Source: an uncultured Clostridia bacterium
GTDB taxonomy: Bacteria > Bacillota > Clostridia > Christensenellales > UBA1242
Length of the DNA stretch: 16,675 bases
Direction: 5' to 3'
Assembly: GCA_937874195.1 (NCBI GenBank)
Contig: CALNBM010000017.1
Span: 1 to 16,675, forward strand
Below the pieces are notes generated by a model, which searched no databases, was not told the DNA's origin, and saw only the letters and a program-made list of their open reading frames with translations. Below are positions 7,721-13,415 of this stretch, piece by piece. Position 1 is the first letter of the stretch. Each line of letters opens with the position of its first letter. Position numbers and translations under genes: made by a program.

Positions 7721-8134
7721 CTATCTTTCTAAATTTATATTTTCAATCTCTTTGATTAATGAAGCATAATCATCAAAGTTTTTATCTTTAGATTGCATTG
7801 TTTTAAAATAATCACTCAGTTGTATTTCTTCAATATTACTAATTTTTTTATCTAAAACTCTTTGCTTATTATTAATGCTTAATTGATTAAGTATAGTTAT
7901 AGCACAAGTTAAACCTAGCGCAACACTTGGAGCTAATAATTCATTATAAGATGCTGGTGGGGAAACTAAATATCCTATTCCACATGCAAGCGTACCTAGT
8001 AGGGAAATGCCTGTAACGACGCTATTATTGTGAGATTTTTTTCCTAATTTTTCGGCAGAGATTTTTAGACTAGATAATTTGCCAGTTACCTCTAGATCAA
8101 ATAATGTATTGATATTTGTAATTTCTTTGCTCAT
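7721..8134 (-). CDS. Small protein with two predicted membrane segments, 137 aa
   Basis: I do not recognise the family. A hydrophilic N-terminus (1-36) is followed by a hydrophobic hairpin: segment one about 37-57 and segment two about 65-82, separated by SPPASYNE. A charged C-terminal tail, probably cytoplasmic, ends in NLER. It is homologous to the 141-aa protein at 9670-10095: both have LKISA(E/D), CG(I/M)G, a Pro-rich turn and P(S/A)VA(L/F)G. The start is the ATG at 8134 because AGGAGG lies 9 nt before it; an ATG at 8161 is in frame but has no such site. It heads an operon with the 90-aa gene. The promoter lies some 260 nt upstream, and an intrinsic terminator sits just before the ribosome binding site. 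Confidence 0.8.
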   Translation of the reverse strand: MSKEITNINTLFDLEVTGKLSSLKISAEKLGKKSHNNSVVTGISLLGTLACGIGYLVSPPASYNELLAPSVALGLTCAITILNQLSINNKQRVLDKKISNIEEIQLSDYFKTMQSKDKNFDDYASLIKEIENINLER

Positions 8135-8165
8135 TTTATTTAGCCTCCTTTTTATTTTCATATAT

Positions 8166-8199
8166 AAAAGAAAAAGTTTTGATAAAAATAAATCAAAAC
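8166..8199 (-). terminator. Intrinsic terminator in the leader of the 137-aa gene
   Basis: On the minus strand, GTTTTGAT (8199-8192) pairs perfectly with ATCAAAAC (8183-8176) around an 8-nt loop, followed by TTTTTCTTTT. It lies about 20 nt before the AGGAGG of the downstream gene, leaving no room for a separate promoter. It therefore works either as an attenuator or as the end of a small RNA with read-through. Confidence 0.65.
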
Positions 8200-8386
8200 C
8201 AATCGCTTATTTCACTTTAAATAACTAGTTCTACTAGCAACTCTCTTTAGAGAAGTGATAATTTTCTTTAAAATATAAAGAAAGTTATTAAAATAATTTT
8301 CAAAAGAATTGTTAGCAAGCCCTCCCAAGACAAAAATAAAAGTACATAAAAGTGAGTTAACCGAATAATTTTTCTATAATTTATAT
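8166..8386 (-). ncRNA. Candidate structured leader or small RNA, about 220 nt
   Basis: The segment is bounded by a strong promoter (8393-8421) and an intrinsic terminator (8166-8199). Inside are three further hairpins: an 8-bp stem 8263-8270 with 8276-8283, a small stem 8241-8244 with 8249-8252, and CTAGT/ACTAG at 8225-8237. A 38-codon frame from TTG 8328 to TGA 8212-8214 reads like protein (LANNSFENYFNNFLYILKK), stops 12 nt before the terminator stem, but has no ribosome binding site. A GGGAGGG sequence (8320-8326) could serve a shorter hydrophobic frame beginning CTTGCTAAC. I cannot tell whether it acts as RNA, peptide gene or attenuator. Confidence 0.4.
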
Positions 8387-8392
8387 TATGTT

Positions 8393-8421
8393 AGATTATC
8401 ATATAAAAAACTCGGTGTCAA
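8393..8421 (-). promoter_or_regulatory. Promoter P4 of the small-protein island
   Basis: On the minus strand: TTGACA (8421-8416), a 17-bp spacer ending in TGA, and TAATCT (8398-8393). It is the same design as the three promoters at 9166, 9518 and 10133, including the preceding ATTGAC and the T-rich spacer ending in TGA. Predicted start near 8386. Confidence 0.75.
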
Positions 8422-8629
8422 TAGTTTTTTTGAACAAATTTGTTATTTTATTTTTTTGAAACAACTTTAATAATAAAGTGGTCATATAGGCATTCATTTT
8501 TTAAACGGAAAAAATAAAAAAAATAAATATGTAGTAAAAATAAAGATACTGGTGAAATTAATTCGTGGATTCGTGTTGATGTTGAAATTGATAAAATATT
8601 TTATAATATATATATATATTCATTATTTT
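8422..8629. other. AT-rich spacer with a possible gene fragment
   Basis: A palindrome AACAAATTTGTT lies at about 8435-8446. On the plus strand, about 8529-8600 reads like protein (KDTGEINSWIRVDVEIDK), is less AT-rich than its surroundings, and has no start or ribosome binding site; it may be a remnant of an unrelated gene. A TA-repeat follows at about 8602-8620. Confidence 0.25.
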
Positions 8630-8942
8630 TTATAAAAAATTAATAAAAAAAGAAAAACTTACGCTTTCTTTTTTAATCAAAATATTTATATTGTATTTTT
8701 TTAATAAATCTTCACTTGTAATTTTTTTAAACTTATTATGTAATACATTTATTAAATATGAATTTGTTACTATTTTATAAAAATAGTTTTCGCCTTTTTT
8801 TCTTCTGCCACAATTATCAGCGAAAACATACTTTCAATATAACATAAAATAGCATATTCTTTATTATCATAACTTGTTTTTTTAAATCACCAAATTTATT
8901 ATTATTGCCAAACTTTATAATATCTTCTTTATTTATTTGCAT
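8630..8942 (-). pseudogene. Frameshifted paralogue of the 90-aa protein gene
   Basis: The minus strand from ATG 8942 begins MQINKEDIIKFGNNNK, matching MKINKEDIIKLGNDNK of the gene at 7417-7689. After that, the match continues in other frames: YDNKEYAILCYIESMFSL, then GENYFYKIVTNSYLINVL and HNKFKKITSEDLLKKYN. At least two frame changes are needed. The first is a net loss of about 4 nt near 8875-8895; the second is in the A-run near 8800. The upstream context is also alike: a 35-nt gap after the previous small gene and AAAAATAGAAATAAA before the ATG, against AAAAAGAGAAATAAA in the intact copy. It is a dead duplicate unless the assembly has errors in the homopolymers. Confidence 0.8.
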
Positions 8943-8977
8943 TTTATTTCTATTTTTACAAATAAAATCGCTAAATA

Positions 8978-9142
8978 TTATCTTTCTTTTTCTTCCATAG
9001 CGTTTTTAAATTTAATGTTTTCTGTGTTTAATTCTTCATTACATATCTTATTATATTCAGCTTCATTCCAACTTTTAAAACCATTCGCTTCTTTTAAATT
9101 ATTAAATTGCATTTCGTTCCAATATTTAAAATTATTAATCAT
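8978..9142 (-). CDS. Small protein, 54 aa, with an internal 17-residue repeat
   Basis: The frame runs from ATG 9142 to TAA 8978-8980. It is preceded by AAGGAAA and by a strong promoter, and the transcript leader would be only about 20 nt. The protein is hydrophilic and highly charged. It contains two copies of a 17-residue unit, FKYWNEMQFNN followed by FKSWNEAEYNK, then an acidic-basic tail ending in MEEKER. No membrane segment is present and no family is recognised. The Glu-Arg ending is shared with its neighbours in the island. The frameshifted copy of the 90-aa gene follows 35 nt later, which mirrors the intact operon at 7417-8134. Confidence 0.6.
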   Translation of the reverse strand: MINNFKYWNEMQFNNLKEANGFKSWNEAEYNKICNEELNTENIKFKNAMEEKER

Positions 9143-9165
9143 TTTTTCATTTCCTTTTTTATTTT

Positions 9166-9194
9166 ATAGTATCACACAAAATACTGGAGGTCAA
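9166..9194 (-). promoter_or_regulatory. Promoter P1 of the small-protein island
   Basis: On the minus strand: TTGACC (9194-9189), a 17-bp spacer ending TTTTGTGTGA, and TACTAT (9171-9166). The TGA before the -10 gives an extended -10. Confidence 0.75.
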
Positions 9195-9245
9195 TACTAA
9201 AAATTAAAATAAATTTCTATTTTTTACAAGTTATTTATCATTGCA

Positions 9246-9264
9246 AAATTTAACATGTTTTAGT
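9246..9264 (-). repeat. 3' tail repeat, copy 1
   Basis: On the minus strand the sequence ACTAAAACATGTTAAATTT lies after the 50-aa gene, 50-55 nt before the -35 of promoter P1. It matches the copy at 9597-9616 with one substitution and one insertion. In both places a short GTGC/GCAC inverted repeat precedes it. Confidence 0.5.
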
Positions 9265-9337
9265 GCTCAAAATTAATATTGATTTAAAAAATCGTGCACT
9301 GTTGTAGAGAAAAGTCCTAATATAAACTATTAAAAGA

Positions 9338-9490
9338 TTATCTTTCTTTTTCATTATTATAATTTGCTATATAGGTGAAATAAGCTAAAGTTCTATTTTC
9401 ACTTGTTATCATTGCTGCAGTTTTATTATTCGTATTTTTGCTGTTTCTATTGATACTTATTTGATTCAAATATGAAAAAATATTATTCAT
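9338..9490 (-). CDS. Small protein, 50 aa, C-terminal-type relic of the island family
   Basis: The frame runs from ATG 9490 to TAA 9338-9340, with AGGAG about 7 nt before the ATG and promoter P2 just upstream. Near its start it reads LNQISINR, matching LNQLSINN at the end of the second membrane segment of the 137-aa protein. It ends in NNEKER, like the other island proteins. The hydrophobic hairpin is missing, so it may be an internally deleted copy whose expression signals survived. It has no recognisable domain. Whether it is functional is open. Confidence 0.55.
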   Translation of the reverse strand: MNNIFSYLNQISINRNSKNTNNKTAAMITSENRTLAYFTYIANYNNEKER

Positions 9491-9517
9491 TTTTTATCTC
9501 CTTTTTATTTTATAATT

Positions 9518-9546
9518 AGAATATCACACAAAAAATTAAAGGTCAA
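9518..9546 (-). promoter_or_regulatory. Promoter P2 of the small-protein island
   Basis: On the minus strand: TTGACC (9546-9541), a 17-bp spacer ending TTTTGTGTGA, and TATTCT (9523-9518). The spacer end is identical to that of P1. Confidence 0.75.
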
Positions 9547-9596
9547 TACTTAATTTTTTCATTTTTCTATTTTCATTTAAATTTATTAATCCTTAT

Positions 9597-9616
9597 AAAT
9601 TTTACCATGTTTTAGT
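9597..9616 (-). repeat. 3' tail repeat, copy 2
   Basis: On the minus strand ACTAAAACATGGTAAAATTT lies about 50 nt after the 141-aa gene. About 20 nt before it is the hairpin GTGC-TTAAT-GCAC (9637-9649). Compare the copy at 9246-9264. Confidence 0.5.
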
Positions 9617-9669
9617 TATTTTTGTATTGGTCTAATTGTGCATTAAGCACCATTTTAAACTCTAACAGC

Positions 9670-10095
9670 TTATCTTTCGTTTTCGTGTTGCTTATTTTTA
9701 CAATATTCAAAAATATTAGAACACTCTTTTTTTTGTTGTTCTTTCACATTTAAATTTTGTTGTCTATCTACCATAGCATTTAAGCAATCAACTTTTTTTA
9801 TTTCTAACGCAATTTCATTATCTATATCTTTACGAGTTGAATTAATTTCCGCCCGTTCTAAAACAGATAAAACACCAGCAACACCAAATGCAACAGCAGG
9901 AAAAATTAATCCGTTAGGATTTGGTGCAGATGAAAAAACACCCATTCCACATAAAAGTGCACTATGGCAACAAATAGTAGCAAGAAGGGTATGATTATCG
10001 GCTGATATTTTTAATTGCTTGGAATACTCTCTTAGATTACTAATTACCTTTGCCCCACTCCCATCATTAACATTCATAAAATTAAAATCTGTCAT
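9670..10095 (-). CDS. Small protein with two predicted membrane segments, 141 aa
   Basis: A paralogue of the 137-aa protein at 7721-8134. It has a polar N-terminus (1-35) with LKISAD, hydrophobic segment one at about 36-54 (TLLATICCHSALLCGMG), a Pro-rich turn SSAPNPN, and segment two at about 62-79 (GLIFPAVAFGVAGVLSVL). A charged, Gln/Lys-rich tail ends in HENER. It has six Cys residues, more than its neighbours. AGGAG lies 9 nt before the ATG, and promoter P3 gives a leader of about 30 nt. The family and function are not recognised; a small membrane protein, possibly forming oligomers, is the most that can be said. Confidence 0.8.
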   Translation of the reverse strand: MTDFNFMNVNDGSGAKVISNLREYSKQLKISADNHTLLATICCHSALLCGMGVFSSAPNPNGLIFPAVAFGVAGVLSVLERAEINSTRKDIDNEIALEIKKVDCLNAMVDRQQNLNVKEQQKKECSNIFEYCKNKQHENER

Positions 10096-10132
10096 TTTTA
10101 TAAACTCCTACTACTTATATAATTATATTAGT

Positions 10133-10161
10133 AGAGTATCACAAAAAGCCCCACGGGTCAA
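10133..10161 (-). promoter_or_regulatory. Promoter P3 of the small-protein island
   Basis: On the minus strand: TTGACC (10161-10156), a 17-bp spacer ending TTTTTGTGA, and TACTCT (10138-10133). It is divergent from the asnS promoter about 100 bp away. Confidence 0.75.
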
Positions 10162-10256
10162 TAGTAAATTTTGAAAAATATTCGAATTATTTCTATATAT
10201 TTTATCAATAGAAAAATAACAATTCACATCTTTCACTTTTAATTTAAATTAATTAA

Positions 10257-10265
10257 TGTTATAAT
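10257..10265 (+). promoter_or_regulatory. Extended -10 of the asnS promoter
   Basis: TGT followed by a perfect TATAAT (10260-10265). The -35 position holds only TTTTAA (10237-10242), so the extended -10 probably compensates. The leader is about 30 nt, which leaves no room for a T-box. Confidence 0.55.
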
Positions 10266-10301
10266 TTATAACAAATATTAATGCTTAAGGGAAAATATAT
10301 T

Positions 10302-11705
10302 ATGAACAAACTAGATATTAAAATTCTATTTGATAAACAAGCGGACTTCGGTGATAAAGATATTGTTGTTGCGGGTTGGGTTAAAAGTGTTCGCGACTCC
10401 AAAACATTTGGATTTATCAATTTAAATGACGGTTCATCTTTTAACGGAGTGCAAATTGTTTTTCACGCAGATAAAATTACTAATTTTAATGAAGTAGCAA
10501 AGTTGAATATTGGTTCAAGCATAATTGTATACGGTAAAGTTTTATTAACACCAAATAATAAACAACCACTTGAAATTATTGCAAATAAAGTTGAAATCAT
10601 TTCTGCCACTGACGACACTTATCCTATTCAAAAGAAAAGGCAAACTGTGGAATTTTTAAGAAGTGTGGCATATCTTCGTCCACGCACTAATTTATACAGT
10701 GCAATTTTTAGAGTAAGAAGTGAAATGACCTTTGCAATTCATAAGTTTTTTTATGAAAGAGGTTATGTGTATGTTCACACTCCTATTTTAACTTCATCCG
10801 ACTGTGAAGGTGGAAGTGATTTATTTAAAGTTACCACTCAAGATATTTATGGAAAATGCAACACAAATAAAGAAAACAATGCTTGTTTTAAGCCTGTTGA
10901 TGAATTGTTTGGAAAGTCGGTTTATCTAACCCCCACTGGTCAATTAGAGGGAGAATCATTAGCTTTAGCTTTAGGAAAGGTATACACTTTCGGACCAACT
11001 TTTAGAGCAGAAAACTCTAACACAACCCGTCACGCTAATGAATTTTGGATGATAGAGCCTGAAATCGCATTCACAGATTTAGACGACCTTATGAATATAC
11101 AAGAAGATATGTTTAAGTATTTAATCAAATATTTATTTGAACATTGCGCAGATGAAGTTGAGTTTTTTAACAACTTTGTCGACACTTCACTAAAATCCCG
11201 TTTAGAAAATGTCATGTCAAGCAAATTTTCTAAACTTTCTTACACTGAAGCTATTGATATTTTAGTAAAAAATAATAATAAATTTTCATATCCTGTTAAA
11301 TGGGGTAGCGATATACAAACTGAACATGAGAGATATTTAGCAGAAACCACCTTTAATGGTCCTGTGTTTGTAACCGACTATCCAAAAGAAATTAAAGCTT
11401 TTTATATGAAACAAAACGCCGACAATAAAACAGTTAGAGCATGCGACCTGTTGATGCCTGGAATTGGCGAAGTTACTGGCGGTAGCCAACGAGAAGATGA
11501 CTATAACAAACTAGTAAATCGCATAAAAGAAATGGGACTTAATGAACAAGATTATTGGTGGTATTTAAATTTACGCAAATATGGAAGTGTGGAACATAGT
11601 GGATTCGGTATGGGTTTTGAAAGATTTTTAATGTATATAACAGGAGTATCTAATATTCGGGATGTGTCATTATTCCCGCGTACACCAAAAAACTGCGAAT
11701 TTTAA
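10302..11705 (+). CDS. asnS: Asparaginyl-tRNA synthetase
   Basis: Attaches asparagine to tRNA-Asn in the cytoplasm (class IIb synthetase). The 467-aa length matches E. coli AsnS. An N-terminal OB-fold anticodon-binding domain (about 1-100, with VVAGWVKSVRDSKTFGF) is followed by the catalytic domain: YLRPRTNL, the motif 2 region FGPTFRAENSNTTRH, MIEPEIAF, and motif 3 GFGMGFERFLMY, ending in IRDVSLFPRTP. Motif 2 and the Asn-type signature distinguish it from AspS. An in-frame ATG at 10281 exists, but AAGGGA lies 9 nt before the ATG at 10302 and nothing precedes the first one. It is monocistronic, with its own terminator. Confidence 0.97.
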   Translation: MNKLDIKILFDKQADFGDKDIVVAGWVKSVRDSKTFGFINLNDGSSFNGVQIVFHADKITNFNEVAKLNIGSSIIVYGKVLLTPNNKQPLEIIANKVEIISATDDTYPIQKKRQTVEFLRSVAYLRPRTNLYSAIFRVRSEMTFAIHKFFYERGYVYVHTPILTSSDCEGGSDLFKVTTQDIYGKCNTNKENNACFKPVDELFGKSVYLTPTGQLEGESLALALGKVYTFGPTFRAENSNTTRHANEFWMIEPEIAFTDLDDLMNIQEDMFKYLIKYLFEHCADEVEFFNNFVDTSLKSRLENVMSSKFSKLSYTEAIDILVKNNNKFSYPVKWGSDIQTEHERYLAETTFNGPVFVTDYPKEIKAFYMKQNADNKTVRACDLLMPGIGEVTGGSQREDDYNKLVNRIKEMGLNEQDYWWYLNLRKYGSVEHSGFGMGFERFLMYITGVSNIRDVSLFPRTPKNCEF

Positions 11706-11734
11706 AACATATAAATTAAGAAGACGGAATATTA

Positions 11735-11769
11735 AAAAAAAACGAAAAATATAAATTTTCGTTTTTTTT
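11735..11769 (+). terminator. asnS terminator
   Basis: A 14-bp stem (an A-run, CG and AAAA at 11735-11748, paired with TTTTCG and a T-run at 11756-11769) with a 7-nt loop. The T-run of eight serves as the release tract. It starts 30 nt after the stop codon. Confidence 0.65.
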
Positions 11770-12127
11770 GACTTTTATTTTATAGCACTATTAGTTTAAT
11801 CAAACAGTCAAATAAACGGTTTGCATTCTTTTATCTTAATTATTTTTTTTTAAAAAAAATATATTTTGTTAATACAAATTATATAAACTTTACAACTCTT
11901 GTACTTTTTAGTTCCTTGATAAATTTGCCCTTTTTTGCGTTTGGAATTAATAATAAAAAATAAAATAAAATAAATAATACTTACTAACTTTAAACTATAA
12001 TTAAGTGTTTTTAATTAGATGATGGTATTATTTAGTTTTATACATTACTTGCAAATTTCTGCATATTTAACGGCTTTAAACAACTCTTGCGCTTGTTCGT
12101 ATTTAAAATTAAATTTTTAATTAACTA
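11770..12127. other. Intergenic region with little content
   Basis: Mostly AT-rich DNA with no promoter-gene arrangement. The only coding-like part is the short minus-strand fragment at 12045-12116. Confidence 0.4.
12045..12116 (-). pseudogene. Possible C-terminal gene fragment
   Basis: The minus strand reads 23 codons, FKYEQAQELFKAVKYAEICK before TAA (12045-12047), with codons less AT-biased than the surroundings. An in-frame stop lies directly upstream and there is no start. It may be the last piece of a lost gene; chance cannot be excluded. Confidence 0.2.
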
Positions 12128-12156
12128 TTGAAATTGCTATCTTTCTATGTTACACT
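12128..12156 (+). promoter_or_regulatory. Promoter of the HipA-like gene
   Basis: TTGAAA (12128-12133), a 17-bp spacer ending TGT (extended -10) and TACACT (12151-12156). Predicted start near 12163, with a leader of about 27 nt. Confidence 0.6.
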
Positions 12157-12189
12157 TAATTTATTAAAATTAAAAAAGTGAGGTGTAGT

Positions 12190-13131
12190 ATGGATTTAAG
12201 AGACAGTTTGATTGATTATCTAACTATAAAACAAGAATTGAAATATGGAGAAGAATTACTTGATAATCCATACAATTTTTTTAATTATGACAGTCATGTT
12301 AGTTCTAATCATTATAAAGGCAGTATTAGTTTTAAAAATGGCAAGGTTCTTGCTAAAAATGATGATTTTTTAAAAAACCCGGCATATGAAAAAGGAGTGG
12401 AAACTCATAAAGTTTATGTGAAAGAACAATATAAACCATTATTTATGCATGCGGAAGTCTTGTACAGTTGGTTTTTTAACAAAAGTGGAGGAACAAGCGC
12501 AGTTTATTATCCTTTTACTTTTAATGGAACAACGGGTGTGATATCAAAAGATATTAATTCTTTTAATGGTGGAAAAATTTTAAATTATGAAGAAGTTTGC
12601 CCTTATCCTGAGTTTACCAATCGTGACGAAATACCATATTTATCTTTCAACGGAAACATTTCACAATTTAAAAAATTAAACTGCGACAGCTTAGTAAATT
12701 CTTATCAAAATTTATTTCTTAGAGATTTAGCTATTTTGCAGTATGATAGACATAATAAAAATTATCTTATTGCAAAGTCTACAAAAAACAAACTTTACGA
12801 ATTGGTTGCATTTGATAATGATGCAACAAGAGCAACATTAGCATATGATGACGATAAGATCAATAATAAAAGTTTATTTGTAAGAGGGCTTAATCATTAT
12901 GTTGAACAATATTATAATGTAATAAATGAACTTAAAAACGACAAGAATAAAAACTTAATTACTAATAGGCTAGAAGCACGAAAAACTTTAAACAATATTG
13001 CAAACACTCACATGGATGATATTGCAAATGAAATCTATAATACGATTGGTTTTACTTTGGATGAAAAGTTTGTTAAAAAATGTGAGACAGGAAAAAATAT
13101 AGTTTGCAATGATTTAGACAAATGCATATAA
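12190..13131 (+). CDS. Orphan HipA-like kinase-fold protein
   Basis: A 313-aa protein resembling the C-terminal kinase lobe of HipA-type Ser/Thr kinases. The catalytic loop is DRHNKN (residues 186-191), with the catalytic Asp and the metal-binding Asn. The metal-binding FDND motif (208-211) follows, where family members usually have FDNG. Upstream are a possible nucleotide-binding turn SGGTSAVYY (99-107) and GVISKDINSFNGG (116-128). The HipA N-subdomain 1 and the HipB antitoxin are absent on either side, so it is not a classical hipBA module. It may phosphorylate a protein or small molecule; the target is unknown. AGGTG lies just before the ATG at 12190; the in-frame GTG at 12178 would overlap the ribosome binding site. 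A strong promoter precedes it and a terminator follows. Confidence 0.6.
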   Translation: MDLRDSLIDYLTIKQELKYGEELLDNPYNFFNYDSHVSSNHYKGSISFKNGKVLAKNDDFLKNPAYEKGVETHKVYVKEQYKPLFMHAEVLYSWFFNKSGGTSAVYYPFTFNGTTGVISKDINSFNGGKILNYEEVCPYPEFTNRDEIPYLSFNGNISQFKKLNCDSLVNSYQNLFLRDLAILQYDRHNKNYLIAKSTKNKLYELVAFDNDATRATLAYDDDKINNKSLFVRGLNHYVEQYYNVINELKNDKNKNLITNRLEARKTLNNIANTHMDDIANEIYNTIGFTLDEKFVKKCETGKNIVCNDLDKCI

Positions 13132-13171
13132 AATTAAACCAGTTTATCAAAAATAAAAAAATATAAATTAT

Positions 13172-13371
13172 AAAAGAGCTCTTTGCTTAAACATTTTCAC
13201 TAGTTCTAAATGGGTTCAGACTAAAAAGGGTATGATATTTTATGTGTGGCTATGCCCTTTAAAAAATGTTTTGTTTATACCCAATATAGTTTCCTTTTTT
13301 CACACGCTACAGCGTGTGATTTTTATTGTGTAAAAAAAACCTTCTAATTTTGGAAACTACCCTTTACGGGA
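13172..13371. other. Structured intergenic region with competing inverted repeats
   Basis: Several arms lie in 200 nt. A 12-bp palindrome AAAGAGCTCTTT is at 13173-13184. AAAGGGTAT (13225-13233) can pair with ATGCCCTTT (13252-13260), with ATACCC (13278-13283) or with ACCCTTT (13359-13365). TAGTTTCC (13287-13294) pairs with GGAAACTA (13352-13359) and encloses the terminator hairpin at 13300-13319. The convergent genes on both sides end here. It could be a 3' regulatory structure, a small RNA or a relic of a mobile element end. I see no ORF. Confidence 0.4.
13300..13325 (+). terminator. Terminator of the HipA-like gene
   Basis: A perfect TCACACGC/GCGTGTGA stem (13300-13307 with 13312-13319), TACA loop, then TTTTTATT. 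It is GC-rich compared with everything around it. It is preceded by six T residues, so the minus strand reads AAAAAA after the stem and termination is mainly on the plus strand. Confidence 0.75.
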
Positions 13372-13415
13372 TTTATTTCAATTATAGAAAGTTTTTATTA
13401 AAGGAGATTAAATTA

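Noticed and set aside
8212..8328. Calling the 38-codon frame in the leader a gene
   Set aside because: No ribosome binding site precedes its TTG and the frame has no ATG; kept only as part of the candidate RNA.
8937..9200. An 87-codon plus-strand frame
   Set aside because: It is the complement of the 54-aa gene and promoter P1; low-complexity Phe/Ser/Leu composition and no ribosome binding site.
7417..10161. Insertion sequence or prophage
   Set aside because: No transposase, integrase or phage structural gene is visible, and there are no terminal inverted repeats.
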